A program made the translations under genes and the position numbers. A DNA stretch of 64,000 nucleotides, from contig NZ_LR732817.1 of assembly GCF_902506195.1 (NCBI RefSeq), positions 2,943,407 through 3,007,406 on the forward strand, in the 5' to 3' direction. The notes below the pieces were generated by a model. That model saw only the letters and a list, made by a program, of their open reading frames with translations. It did no database searches and was not told where the DNA came from. Source of the DNA: Citricoccus sp. K5. Lineage in GTDB: Bacteria > Actinomycetota > Actinomycetes > Actinomycetales > Micrococcaceae. Shown piece by piece: positions 1 through 8,842 of this stretch; position 1 is the first letter of the stretch; every line of letters starts with the position of its first letter.

Positions 1-534
1 GTCCGGGAAGACGGACAGCGGGTAGGCGGCGGCCAGCTCGGCCACCCCGTCGATCTCCACCGTGGAGCCCTCGGCGAAGAGCTCGTCTACCATCCGGTTG
101 GCGGTGTCCTGGAACTCCTCTCGAATCTGGCGCATGGTCTTGGGGTTGAACACCGAGGTCGCGACCTTGCGGGCCTGCGTGTGCTGGGGCGGGTCCGCCT
201 CCAACAACAGCGACGGCGGCCGCCAGGGCTTCTCATTCTGGTAGTCCGAGAGCCCCACACCGCGCCCGGACACGAAGATCTCGTGGTTCTGCAGCACGTG
301 GACCACCTCGTCGTACCGGGCCACCGCATAGACGCCATAACGGGGCAGCCAGGCGACGGGCCCGGCCTCCCGCAGGGTCTCATGCAAGGGGTAGGGATCG
401 GTCAGCGTCTCGTCCGAGAATGGGTCGAGGTCGACCACCGGGACGCCGGCAGGTGAGGGAGGGACGTCGAGGGGCGGGACAGGTCGCTCCCCGTGGGGAT
501 TCGCCGGGGCCTGGATGGCGGTGGTGTCAGTCAT
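1..534 (-). CDS. Cytochrome P450, N-terminal 178 residues (cut by window edge)
   Basis: The minus strand is open from an ATG at 534 to the window edge, giving 178 residues of a soluble bacterial P450; the I helix, ExxR and heme-Cys loop lie outside. The start has a good AGGAGAAG ribosome site. Residues about 100-140 contain GVGLSDYQ, KPWRPPSLLLEADPP and the C-helix PPQHTQAR, whose His and Arg contact heme propionates. From memory the GVGL(S/A)D-KPWRPPS-LEADPP string resembles CYP199-type enzymes that O-demethylate para-substituted benzoates; that substrate is an inference. It follows the binding-protein gene by 14 nt and is probably in the same transcript, divergent from an IclR regulator, a family common in aromatic catabolism. 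Confidence 0.85.
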   Translation of the reverse strand, partial: MTDTTAIQAPANPHGERPVPPLDVPPSPAGVPVVDLDPFSDETLTDPYPLHETLREAGPVAWLPRYGVYAVARYDEVVHVLQNHEIFVSGRGVGLSDYQNEKPWRPPSLLLEADPPQHTQARKVATSVFNPKTMRQIREEFQDTANRMVDELFAEGSTVEIDGVAELAAAYPLSVFPD

Positions 535-548
535 GAGGGCTTCTCCTG

Positions 549-1565
549 TCAATCGGTGTAGGCCGTGCCCTGGACGTCCAGGGCCTCGTCGATCAGGTCG
601 TATTCGAGCATCAGGTCGGCGCCCTGCTGGAGCTTCTCGAGGTCCAGCTCGGCGGAGAACACGGGCAGCTCGATCTCCTGCACCACCTCGGCGGTGACCG
701 TGGTGAACTCCGGCACCAGGGCGCTGAAGGCCTCGCGGTTGCCGTCGAGATCCTCCATGGATGAGGACAGGGCCGAGCGCAGACCGTCGATGACCTCGGG
801 ATGGGAGTCGGCGTACTCCCGGGTGGTGATCCATCCGGCCACGGGCATCTCCTCGGCCGGACCCGCGAACAGGTTGCCGATCTTCACCAGCCCCTCCTTC
901 TCGGAGACAGCCTGGAACGGCTCGACCTGCCAGACGGCATCCACGTTGCCGTTCTGCACGGCGGCGGCCATGTCCGGGTACGGCATCTCCATCACCTCGA
1001 CGTCGGCCGGTGAGAGCCCGGCCTCCTCGAGTTGGGCGTAGAGGGCCACCGTGCCGATGTTCTGCAGGTTGTTGACGGCAAAGCTCTTGCCCTTCAGGTC
1101 GGCGATCTCCTCGATCCCCGAGTCCGGGTCCACGTAGATTCCGTGATCGTCGGCGCCGACGTCGTTGCCGGCGATCAGGACGATGGGCAGCCCTTGCTGG
1201 GCGGCCAACAGAGCCGAGGTGTAGTTGGCGTAGGTGATGTCCACATTGCCGGAGGCCAGGGCCGGAATGGCCGCCGCGCCACCCTGCGTCTGGGTCAGCT
1301 CGGCATCGATGCCGGCGTCCTCGAGGTACCCCTGCTCGTCGGCATTGACGAGGGTGGAGGTGTGCACGAGCGGGAAGTAGCCGATGTTGACGGCCTCCAA
1401 CGCATCTGAGCCCTCGCCGGCGGCGGCGGACGATTTGGCGGTGTCCGCTTCGGCGCTGCTGGGTGAGCCGGAACCACAGGCGGTCAGGGTCAGAGCGGCA
1501 ACAGACAGGACGCCGGCGGCCAGCAGGCTGCGGCGTCGGGCGGCCAGGAGTCTTTGTGTGGGCAT
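549..1565 (-). CDS. ABC transporter substrate-binding lipoprotein (SsuA/ThiY/NMT1-like)
   Basis: 338-residue secreted lipoprotein. The N-terminus has a basic RRR stretch, a hydrophobic core and the lipobox LTAC (Cys30), followed by a Ser/Ala-rich linker. The mature part has the layout of the nitrate/sulfonate/taurine/thiamine-precursor binding family: NIGYFPLVHTSTLVNADEQG, then TQGGAAAIPALASGNVDI, then DLKGKSFAV and VQNGNVDAVWQVEPF. No permease or ATPase is in the window; they may lie beyond position 1, downstream of the P450. The pairing with a P450 and an IclR regulator suggests uptake of an organic, perhaps aromatic, substrate. The ligand cannot be read from the sequence. Confidence 0.82.
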   Translation of the reverse strand: MPTQRLLAARRRSLLAAGVLSVAALTLTACGSGSPSSAEADTAKSSAAAGEGSDALEAVNIGYFPLVHTSTLVNADEQGYLEDAGIDAELTQTQGGAAAIPALASGNVDITYANYTSALLAAQQGLPIVLIAGNDVGADDHGIYVDPDSGIEEIADLKGKSFAVNNLQNIGTVALYAQLEEAGLSPADVEVMEMPYPDMAAAVQNGNVDAVWQVEPFQAVSEKEGLVKIGNLFAGPAEEMPVAGWITTREYADSHPEVIDGLRSALSSSMEDLDGNREAFSALVPEFTTVTAEVVQEIELPVFSAELDLEKLQQGADLMLEYDLIDEALDVQGTAYTD

Positions 1566-1652
1566 CGTGGTCTCCTTGGTGGACGGGGGTGTCTTCGACT
1601 ATGAGTCATGTCACACTGTTTTCATCGGAGTCATCCCTTTGAAAGGAAACGC
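1566..1652. promoter_or_regulatory. Divergent promoter region between binding protein and IclR regulator
   Basis: The 87-bp gap holds the divergent starts. It contains a short perfect palindrome ATGAGTCAT (1601-1609) beside the sequence TGTCACACTG, a plausible operator for the IclR protein. No clear -10 or -35 boxes stand out, so promoter positions are not assigned. Confidence 0.35.
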
Positions 1653-2423
1653 ATGGCCAGAACGTCCGCGGGTCGGTCTTCGTTGAGCCGTGCAGTGGAC
1701 CTGCTGGATGCCTTCGACTCCAACTCGGTGTTTCTCACCGCCACCGAGATCGCCCAACGCACCGGCAGCCCGGTGTCCACCACTCACCGGCTGCTGGGAG
1801 AGTTGACCTCACTCGGCCTGCTCGAACGCGCCCCGGACCGGACCTACCGGCTCGGGGCGCGGATCTGGGAATGGTCTGCGCGCTCCCCCGGTGCCGCCGG
1901 TCTGCGAGCCGCGGCCCTGCCCCACCTGCAGAAGGTTCACCATGCCGTCCGGCAGCATGCCCAGATCGGGATCCTCTCGGGCCGCGACGTCCTGTTCATC
2001 GAACGCCTGTCCGCGCCGGACGCCGTCGTGAATTATTCGGTGATCGGCCAGCGGCTGCCCGCACTGGCCTCCTCCTCCGGCCTCGTGCAACTCGCGTGGC
2101 TGCCGGACCGGGAACAGGAGGCCGCCCTGGCCGCCGGACTGAAGCAGTTCACCTCGATGACCGTGACGGACCCGGCCCAGATCCGCCGCCGCCTCGCCGA
2201 GATCCGCCGCACCGGTCACGTGGTCAACGACGGCTTCCTGCACACCGCTGCACGCGGTATCGCGGTCCCGCTGCGCGGGCATCAGGATGACCTGCTGGGC
2301 GCACTCTCTGTCATCGTCCCCAACGACGCCGCCCCCGCCCTGCCGTACGTCACCCTGCTGCAGACCGCCGCCGCGGCGATCACCCGGGACTACGCGACCC
2401 TGACCAGTGGGCGCCGGGCCTGA
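1653..2423 (+). CDS. IclR-family transcriptional regulator
   Basis: 256 residues, normal for IclR proteins. The N-terminal winged helix reads SLSRAVDLLDAF...LTATEIAQRTGSPVSTTHRLLGELTSLGLLER, and the C-terminal IclR ligand domain shows LHTAARGIAVPL and GALSVIVPN, with the usual SGRDVLFIERL opening. The start was set at 1653 because GAAAGGAA at 1641-1648 is a well-spaced ribosome site; a further in-frame ATG at 1608 would add 15 unlikely residues. Transcribed away from the binding-protein/P450 pair, so probably their repressor or activator. Ligand unknown. Confidence 0.9.
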   Translation: MARTSAGRSSLSRAVDLLDAFDSNSVFLTATEIAQRTGSPVSTTHRLLGELTSLGLLERAPDRTYRLGARIWEWSARSPGAAGLRAAALPHLQKVHHAVRQHAQIGILSGRDVLFIERLSAPDAVVNYSVIGQRLPALASSSGLVQLAWLPDREQEAALAAGLKQFTSMTVTDPAQIRRRLAEIRRTGHVVNDGFLHTAARGIAVPLRGHQDDLLGALSVIVPNDAAPALPYVTLLQTAAAAITRDYATLTSGRRA

Positions 2424-2651
2424 GTCCGACCTGATCCGGCCTTGATCCTGCCCTGAACCAGAACCGGCCTGGCCCCGGACATGGCGCCGATGTCCACCGT
2501 TCTTAGCGTGGTGTTCACCGGGCGCTCTCCTGCGCGTTGACGGCGACCGCTGAACTGTCCAGGTCACGGTGGGGGGAACCCCGCCGCTCATCACTCGCGC
2601 CTGGCTCTCGCACGGACAGGCGCTCCAGGCCTGAACATCGGAGCCCCCAAC

Positions 2652-5126
2652 ATGCAGCGCAAGCTACCCGCGGCCGCCCTGGCCGGACTCATGACCATCG
2701 GCTTCCTGGCCACCCCGGCCACAGCCACCACCACCGCAGAGCCGGCCGGCCCACCCGCCCAGCCCGGCGCTGAGTGCAGCGCGGCGGACTTCCGGGACAA
2801 CGAACCGGGCAACCACTACTACGACTTCATCCGGTGGATGCAGTGCTCCGACCTGGCCGAGGGCTTCGCCGACAACTCCTTCGGAACCTTCACCGACATC
2901 ACCCGCGGTGAATCCCTGTCCCTGGTGCACCGGTACCTGCAGCCGAAGGTCGAGCCCACCGCCACCTTCCCCGACGTCCCGGAGACCAACGCCCACTTCG
3001 ACGCCATCTCCTGGGGCGTGGCCGAGGAGATCACCACCGGCTATGTGGACGGCGAGTTCAAACCCGACCGGAACGTGACCCGCGGAGAGTTCGCCTCCTT
3101 CCTCTACCGCGCCCTCGACCCCGAGGTCGAGAACCCGCACCTGAGCTTCACCGACGTCCCGAAGACCAATGCCCACCACGACTCCATCACCTGGATGGCT
3201 TCCGAAGGCCTCAGCGTGGGCTACCAGGACAACTCCTTCCGCCCCAGCCAACCCATCACCCGTGGCGAAGTCGCCGCCCTGATGTTCCGCTACAACGAGT
3301 CCCAGCTCGCTACGGAGGAACCCGAGATGCCCGCCGGCGAGCCGGTCCTGCTGACCGATCCGTTCCTGCAGGTTCCCGAGGTCGGCCAGACCAACGTCGC
3401 CTGGTTCACCGAGCTCGAGGGCAGCCAGCACTGGGTCATCACCGGTGACGTCTACGGGCTGACCGCTGAGGACCTGATGCCCACCGTGGACAAGGCCAGC
3501 AACGCCCGCAACGGCGTGTTCCAGTCCGAGGCGAACAACACACAGTTCACCGTCACCAAGGCCGAGTCCATGCAGATGTCCCGCACTGCTGAGGACGCCG
3601 ATTCGGTGCTGTCCGACGCCCCGGCCGAAGAGGACGGCATCGTCTCCCGGGACATCTTCCGCCACGAGGCCACCGTGACCGGGCTGGAGGACGCCGGCGA
3701 GGTCGACTACCGCGTTGTCTCCATCCTGGACGGCGAGCCGGTCCTCTCGGACACGTTCTCCCTCGAGGACGCGAAGACCGCCGAGGAGGACGCCAACATC
3801 CTGTTGACCTCGGACCACCAGGCCAAGAACAACACCCCGGCCAACCTCGAGTGGGCCGAGACGGTCATCGGTGACATCGACGCCGTCTTCATGGCCGGCG
3901 ACCTGGCCAACGTCCCGGACCGCGCCTCCGAGTGGTTCGACTCGGAGAACGGCCTGGCCTTCTTCCGCGGGCTGCAGGGCAACGCCGGCTTCGAGGCCCC
4001 GAACGGCGAGACGTACGACGGCGGCGAGATCCTGCAGTATGCCCCGCTCTACACGGCCATCGGTAACCACGAGGTCCAGGGCCGGGTCGACGGCATGAAC
4101 TCCCTGGACGAGTCCTTCAACTCCCCGGTGCCGCGCGAGGTGGCCGAGGCTGAGTACGAGAAGGTCGCAGTAGAGGTCAACCCGGACGGCCACGCCGAGG
4201 TCAAGGAGCAGTGGATCGAGGACAACTCCTTCTCCACCACCACCTACGAGGAGCTCTTCACGCTGCCCGAGTCCGAGTCCGGCGGCGAGACGTACTACGC
4301 CACCACCGTGGGCAACACCCGCTTGATCTCGCTCTACTCCACGCGCATCTGGCGCTCCGGCACCGCCGAGTCCGATCCGGCGGCGCGTCAGGCCGCCTCG
4401 CGCTTCCAGGAGGCCGCGGACACGCTGGACGACCCGATGTCCCAGGGCCACGGCTCATTCATCTTCGAGACCCTGGCCGTGGACTCGGACCAGTACCGCT
4501 GGCTGCAGGACGAGCTGGCCTCGGACGCCACCACCGAGGCCGAGAACGTGGTCGTCATGATGCACGAGGGCCCGCAGGGCCTGGGTGACAACGTGACCCC
4601 CGCCTTCGCCGAACCGACGAAGATCGAGGAGAAGGACGCCGAGGGCAACGTCACCGGTATCCGCTACGAGTACGAGGCGGAGAACAACAAGCTCCTCACC
4701 GACCTCACTCCGCTGATCGACGCCGAGGGCACCTCCGTGGACCTGGTGTTCAACGGCCACTCCCACCTGTGGAACCGCTTCGAGTCCGAGAACGGCGTGA
4801 ACTACCTGGAGACCTCCAACGTGGGCAACTCCTACGGCGCCTACCACGAGCTCTCCGGCGACTCCCGCCCGGTGCCGGGTGCCCCGTGGAACGCGGACAA
4901 CTACGTGGAGCAGGGCAGCCCGGGCGGCCTCGAGCCGATCGTTCCGTCCGAGCGTCCGTTCGCATCCCTGGTGGACCCGGACCAGGACGCCCCGTACGTG
5001 GCCTCCAATGACTACAGCATCTTCACCAACCTGGACGCCCAGGCCGGCTCGGTGACCTCGTTCATCCTGGACACCAATAACCCGGACGCGCAGCCGGAAG
5101 TCCTGGACGTGTTCATGCTCGACTGA
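2652..5126 (+). CDS. Secreted SLH-domain metallophosphoesterase (purple acid phosphatase-like)
   Basis: 824 residues. A signal peptide (about 1-25, ending ATPATA) is followed by three S-layer-homology repeats (about 50-95, 100-160, 165-220; each with FxDV, ITRGE and LYR/MFRY elements), a fibronectin/PAP N-terminal-like region (about 230-370) and a calcineurin-like catalytic domain (about 375-690). Metal-site motifs visible are LTSDHQ, GDLAN, IGNHE, MHEG and FNGHSHLWNR. The SLH repeats should anchor it to secondary cell-wall polymer, so it probably hydrolyses phosphoesters outside the membrane. The first metal motif ends in Gln (D-H-Q) instead of the usual His. A strong terminator follows. Upstream 2424-2651 holds no gene; it contains TCATCACTCGCGCC at 2588-2601, related to the repeats at 21.9-22.3 kb. 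Confidence 0.88.
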   Translation: MQRKLPAAALAGLMTIGFLATPATATTTAEPAGPPAQPGAECSAADFRDNEPGNHYYDFIRWMQCSDLAEGFADNSFGTFTDITRGESLSLVHRYLQPKVEPTATFPDVPETNAHFDAISWGVAEEITTGYVDGEFKPDRNVTRGEFASFLYRALDPEVENPHLSFTDVPKTNAHHDSITWMASEGLSVGYQDNSFRPSQPITRGEVAALMFRYNESQLATEEPEMPAGEPVLLTDPFLQVPEVGQTNVAWFTELEGSQHWVITGDVYGLTAEDLMPTVDKASNARNGVFQSEANNTQFTVTKAESMQMSRTAEDADSVLSDAPAEEDGIVSRDIFRHEATVTGLEDAGEVDYRVVSILDGEPVLSDTFSLEDAKTAEEDANILLTSDHQAKNNTPANLEWAETVIGDIDAVFMAGDLANVPDRASEWFDSENGLAFFRGLQGNAGFEAPNGETYDGGEILQYAPLYTAIGNHEVQGRVDGMNSLDESFNSPVPREVAEAEYEKVAVEVNPDGHAEVKEQWIEDNSFSTTTYEELFTLPESESGGETYYATTVGNTRLISLYSTRIWRSGTAESDPAARQAASRFQEAADTLDDPMSQGHGSFIFETLAVDSDQYRWLQDELASDATTEAENVVVMMHEGPQGLGDNVTPAFAEPTKIEEKDAEGNVTGIRYEYEAENNKLLTDLTPLIDAEGTSVDLVFNGHSHLWNRFESENGVNYLETSNVGNSYGAYHELSGDSRPVPGAPWNADNYVEQGSPGGLEPIVPSERPFASLVDPDQDAPYVASNDYSIFTNLDAQAGSVTSFILDTNNPDAQPEVLDVFMLD

Positions 5127-5134
5127 TCCACCAT

Positions 5135-5191
5135 CACGAGAGCGCTACCTGTCGAGACACGCCGGTGTCACCGACAAGTAGCGCTCTCGTG
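5135..5191 (+). terminator. Rho-independent terminator, long palindrome (repeat family copy E1)
   Basis: Arms at 5135-5154 and 5172-5191 pair over 20 bp with one mismatch (CACGAGAGCGCTACCTGTCG against CGACAAGTAGCGCTCTCGTG), with an inner GACAC/GTGTC stem, and a TTTT tract follows at 5192. It ends the SLH-phosphatase transcript. The left arm GCGCTACCTGTCGAGACAC recurs exactly at 41171-41189. Confidence 0.85.
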
Positions 5192-5233
5192 TTTTAAGGG
5201 ATGCGGGGGTGGCGTGGCGTACCTTGGCCTCTT

Positions 5234-6427
5234 GTGAGTCCCCCTGTGAACCCCCAGATGCCCGACGGCGGCGCAACCGAACGCGTGCCCGTCTCCATCG
5301 CCCTGGCCTCCTTCACCTCCAGCGTGGACCGTTTCGCGGTCAGCCCGCTGCTGGTCTTCCTGGCCGTGGACCTGGGCGCCTCCCTGGACGAGGCGGTGGC
5401 CGTGGCCGGGGTGTACTTCCTCGCCTACGGCTTTACCCAGCCGCTCTGGGGCGGCCTCTCGGACCGGTTCGGGCGGATGCGGCTGATGCGGATCGCCCTG
5501 GCCGGGTCCGTGGTGTTCGGCCTGCTCTCCGCGATCGCGCCCACCCTGCCGCTGCTGATGCTCTTCCGCTGCCTGACCGGCGCGTGCTTCGGCGGGATCA
5601 TCCCCACCGCCATCACCTTCATCGGGGACACCGTGCCGCCACTGCGCCGCCAAGCCGCGCTGGCGGACAACATGGCGGCCATCGCGGTGGGGACGGCGAT
5701 CGCGACGGCCGCGGCCGGCATCGTGGGCGAGACGGTGGGCTGGCGGCTGATGTTCGCCCTCCCGCCGGTGCTGGCCGTGGGCTGCATCGTGGCCCTGTGG
5801 ACCACCGCCGAACCTCCGCTGCCGGCCCGGCGGCCCCTGCTGGGGGCGTTCGCCGAGGCGCTGCGGCACCGCTGGATGCTCGCGGTGATCGGGCTGGTGT
5901 TCGTAGAGGGGGCCGTGGTGCTGGGGTTGCTGACCCTGCTGGCACCGGCCCTGCAGGACCAGGGGCTGGACGCGTCCGTGGCGGGCCTGGCCGTTGCCGC
6001 GTACGGGGTGTCCACCCTCGCGTGCAGTCGGCTGGTCCGGCCCATCCTCCGCCGGCTGTCCGTTCCGGCGACCATGGCCCTGGGCGGGGCCGGCATGGTG
6101 GCCGGCTATGCCGCCGTCGCCGTCCACGTCTCGGTGCCGACCGTCGCGTTCGCCGCCGCGGCGCTGGGCTGGACGTGGGCGCTGCTGCACACCTCGCTGC
6201 AGGCCTGGGCCACGAACGTGTTGCCGGGACTGCGTGGAACGGCCGTCGCGCTGTTCGCCGCGTCCCTGTTCGCCGGCAGCTCTGTGGGCACCCTGGTGGC
6301 GGGCCCCCTCGCCGACGCCGGCCAGTGGGCCTGGCTGTTCGGTGCCACAGCCGCGGTGGGCGCGGTGCTGGTGGGGCTCGTGGTGGTGGCGCAGCGGCGC
6401 TACCTGCGCTCCGACCCGCCGTCCTGA
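5234..6427 (+). CDS. MFS transporter (12 TM, DHA1-like)
   Basis: 397 residues from the GTG at 5234, with twelve predicted membrane segments. The loop 2-3 signature GGLSDRFGRMRLMR marks the major facilitator superfamily, and the TM5 GETVGWRLMF motif C-like stretch suggests a proton antiporter of the DHA1 (multidrug or sugar efflux) group. The start is chosen because TACCTT (5220-5225) lies 8 nt before GTG, matching the leaderless pattern used by many genes here; ATG 5258 is an alternative. Substrate unknown. The gene stands alone after the terminator at 5135-5191. Confidence 0.85.
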   Translation: MSPPVNPQMPDGGATERVPVSIALASFTSSVDRFAVSPLLVFLAVDLGASLDEAVAVAGVYFLAYGFTQPLWGGLSDRFGRMRLMRIALAGSVVFGLLSAIAPTLPLLMLFRCLTGACFGGIIPTAITFIGDTVPPLRRQAALADNMAAIAVGTAIATAAAGIVGETVGWRLMFALPPVLAVGCIVALWTTAEPPLPARRPLLGAFAEALRHRWMLAVIGLVFVEGAVVLGLLTLLAPALQDQGLDASVAGLAVAAYGVSTLACSRLVRPILRRLSVPATMALGGAGMVAGYAAVAVHVSVPTVAFAAAALGWTWALLHTSLQAWATNVLPGLRGTAVALFAASLFAGSSVGTLVAGPLADAGQWAWLFGATAAVGAVLVGLVVVAQRRYLRSDPPS

Positions 6428-6455
6428 AACACTGCGGCCAGTACGGATCCGAACG

Positions 6456-6482
6456 TTGAATCGCGGCCCGACGAGCTATGAT
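6456..6482 (+). promoter_or_regulatory. Promoter with near-consensus -10
   Basis: TTGAAT (6456-6461) and TATGAT (6477-6482) are separated by 15 bp; the -10 matches the consensus at five of six bases. It would start a transcript near 6489 that carries the lipoprotein gene, and it overlaps the upstream in-frame ATG at 6478, arguing against that start. Confidence 0.55.
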
Positions 6483-6561
6483 CCTGTGGTCATCACCGCT
6501 CATCGCCCCCGCCGGAATGCTCCCCCCGCCGACGTCCGGGCTCGCACCGAAAGTCCTGCAC

Positions 6562-7089
6562 ATGTCCTTGCCTCGCCCTGCCCGGACCCTGGTTCCGGCC
6601 GCCCTGTTGACCGCCAGCCTCCTGACCGTCTCCGCCTGCTCCGCTGTGCCAGAGGAGGTGGACGAGGCCGCCCGGGCCTTCGGGGTCGAGCTCAATCCCG
6701 AGCGGACGGACGCCAACGACCTGGTGGCGGGTGAGTGCTTCATCGAGCCGGAGGCCGACGAGCTCATCGGCGTCAGCACCGTGGATTGCGGCGAAGAGCA
6801 TGACAACGAAGTGCTGCACGTGGTCTCGGTCCCTGGGTCGGTCGAGTACCCGGGCGAGGATCCCGAGCTGTGGTGGGAACACCAGGAGGTCTGCGCCGGC
6901 CAGGTCTTCGAGGATTACGTGGACGAGGCCTGGGAGGACTCACCCGACTGGGACTTCTATCCCCTCCTGCCCAACGAGTACTCCTGGGAGAGCGGCGAGC
7001 GGAACATCCACTGCGTGCTGTACCGGATGGACGGCACCTCCTGGACGGGCAGCCCCGCCACTGGGGACGCCGAGCCCGTCAGCGGCTGA
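6562..7089 (+). CDS. Lipoprotein with septum-formation-like domain
   Basis: 175 residues from ATG 6562. A short basic n-region, hydrophobic core and lipobox VSAC (Cys about 26) indicate a membrane-anchored lipoprotein. The mature part has the spacing of actinobacterial Septum_form-type domains: GECF near its start, DCGEEHDNEVLHV, a Cys in HQEVCAGQVFEDYV, P-x-EYSWESGERNIHCVLYRMDG at the end; the four cysteines could form two disulfides. Very acidic. The role is not established; such domains occur in proteins linked to division or cell-wall assembly in actinobacteria. Its end overlaps the convergent MFS gene by 11 bp. Confidence 0.7.
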   Translation: MSLPRPARTLVPAALLTASLLTVSACSAVPEEVDEAARAFGVELNPERTDANDLVAGECFIEPEADELIGVSTVDCGEEHDNEVLHVVSVPGSVEYPGEDPELWWEHQEVCAGQVFEDYVDEAWEDSPDWDFYPLLPNEYSWESGERNIHCVLYRMDGTSWTGSPATGDAEPVSG

Positions 7090-8842
7090 GCACTTCGCTC
7101 CGGCCCGTCTTCGCCTCCGCCGACTGAGGCTCGTCGGCCCTGGGCCCTTCACCGGCCGTGGCAGGGATGGTCGCCCGGGCTGCCTCAGGAGAGACGATCG
7201 ACATGCTTCCGGTGGCCAGCGGTTCGGTCTCGACCGCACGCTCGATCCGGGTGGCCAGCGGCTTCTCCTTCACGAAGCACAGCAACACGGCGGCGAGCAG
7301 GGCCAGCGGCGCGATCCACAGGAAGATCGGCGTCAGGGCGTCACTGTAGGCGGTGATCACCGTGTCATGGAGCGGCTCCGGCAGTCCCTGCACGGCGGCG
7401 GGGGTCAGCGAGTCGGCGTTGCCCATCTGACCGGATGCCGCGGCGGGAATCCGCTCGCTCATGAGGTTCGCCAGGCGGGACGCGAACAGGCTGCCGACCA
7501 GCGAGGAGCCCAGGGTGGCACCGATCTGACGGAAGTAGTTGTTCGAGGCCGTGGCGGTCCCGACCATGGAGATCGGGAAGGTGTTCTGCACGATCAGCAC
7601 GAGGATCTGCATGGACAGGCCCAGGCCGAGGCCGAGGACCGCCATGTAGGTGCAGACGATCCAGATCGGCTGATGCGGATCCATCAGGGACAGCAGACCC
7701 ATGGCGCCGGTGATCACGAAAGCACCGACCACCGGGTACCACTTGTACCTGCCGTACTTGGACACGAGCTGCCCGGACACCGTGGAGGTGACGAGCATGG
7801 TGGCCATCATGGGGATCATGGCCAACCCCGCCACGGAGGCCTCCAGGCCGAACGACATCTGCAGGTAGGTCGGCATGTAGCCCAGCGCGCCGAACATGGC
7901 GACGCCGACGAACAGCCCCGAGATGGTGGTCAGCACGAAGTTGCGCTCCCGGAACAGCGTCATCGGGATCAGCGGCTCGGCGGTGCGGCGCTCCACCAGC
8001 ACGAAGACGACGGCGGCCACCACGAACACGGCGATGAGGCCCAGGATCATCGGGTCGGTCCAGGCGTAGGTGCTGCCGCCCCACGTGGTCACCAGGACCA
8101 TTGAGGTGGTGGCGACGGCAATCAGCGCCATGCCGGCCCAGTCGAGCGTCAGGCGGCCATGGTTCTTGCGGGGGAGCTTGAGGAAGAAGACGGCCGCCAG
8201 CAGTGCCAGCACGCCGATCGGCAGGTTGATCCAGAAGGCCCAGCGCCAGCCGGGGCCGTCCGTGAACCAGCCGCCCAGCAGGGGGCCGATCACGGAGGAC
8301 AGGGCGAAGACGCCACCCATGATGCCCATGTACTTGCCGCGCTCACGGGCGGGGACCACGTCCGCGATGGCAGCCTGGGACAGGATCATCAGGCCGCCAC
8401 CGCCGAGTCCCTGGATGACGCGGGCCACGATCAGGGTGGTCATGTCCGGGGCCAGGCCGCCGACCACGGAGCCGGCCATGAACACGGAGATGGCGAAGAT
8501 CAGCAGCGGCTTGCGGCCGATCTGGTCACCGAGCTTGCCGTAGATCGGCATGGCGATGGTGGTGGCCAGGATGAACGCCGTGATGACCCAGACCATGCTG
8601 CTGACGCCGTTGAGCTCACCGACGATGGTCGGCAGGGCGGTCGAGAAGACGGTCTGGTTCAGGGAGGCCAGCAGCATGGCCAGCATGAGGCCGATGAACA
8701 GTGGGACGAGCGTTCCCTTCGGGACCGCGGAACCGGACGTGGCCTGGGGTGTGGCCGGGCCGGCGTCGGACACGGTCTTCTGGACCGGTGCGGCGGGGGC
8801 GGATGCGGACCCCTTGAGAGCATCCTCGGGGTGGTGGGTCAT
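7079..8842 (-). CDS. MFS multidrug exporter, DHA2 (EmrB/QacA) family
   Basis: 587 residues with 14 hydrophobic segments. Diagnostic stretches are LNQTVFSTALPTIVGEL in TM1 (the D/N-Q-T-V-x3-ALP signature of 14-TM exporters), YGKLGDQIGRKPLL in loop 2-3, RVIQGLGGGGLM in TM4, and GPLLGGWFTDGPGWRWAFWINLPIG in TM5-6. The C-terminal 60 residues are a hydrophilic tail. The ATG overlaps the TGA of the TetR gene (ATGA at 8839-8842), so the two are translationally coupled and the regulator most likely controls this pump in response to a toxic compound. AGGAAG precedes the start. Confidence 0.93.
   Translation of the reverse strand: MTHHPEDALKGSASAPAAPVQKTVSDAGPATPQATSGSAVPKGTLVPLFIGLMLAMLLASLNQTVFSTALPTIVGELNGVSSMVWVITAFILATTIAMPIYGKLGDQIGRKPLLIFAISVFMAGSVVGGLAPDMTTLIVARVIQGLGGGGLMILSQAAIADVVPARERGKYMGIMGGVFALSSVIGPLLGGWFTDGPGWRWAFWINLPIGVLALLAAVFFLKLPRKNHGRLTLDWAGMALIAVATTSMVLVTTWGGSTYAWTDPMILGLIAVFVVAAVVFVLVERRTAEPLIPMTLFRERNFVLTTISGLFVGVAMFGALGYMPTYLQMSFGLEASVAGLAMIPMMATMLVTSTVSGQLVSKYGRYKWYPVVGAFVITGAMGLLSLMDPHQPIWIVCTYMAVLGLGLGLSMQILVLIVQNTFPISMVGTATASNNYFRQIGATLGSSLVGSLFASRLANLMSERIPAAASGQMGNADSLTPAAVQGLPEPLHDTVITAYSDALTPIFLWIAPLALLAAVLLCFVKEKPLATRIERAVETEPLATGSMSIVSPEAARATIPATAGEGPRADEPQSAEAKTGRSEVLSR

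Noticed and set aside
2664-4451. 595-codon open frame on the minus strand inside the SLH-phosphatase gene
   Set aside because: Antisense shadow; composition (Gly, Val, Leu, His-rich) and lack of motifs, while the sense frame has full SLH and phosphatase signatures.
7079-7089. Possible misannotation because two convergent genes overlap
   Set aside because: Both ends are well supported by reading frame and composition; an 11-bp tail-to-tail overlap is common in compact genomes.
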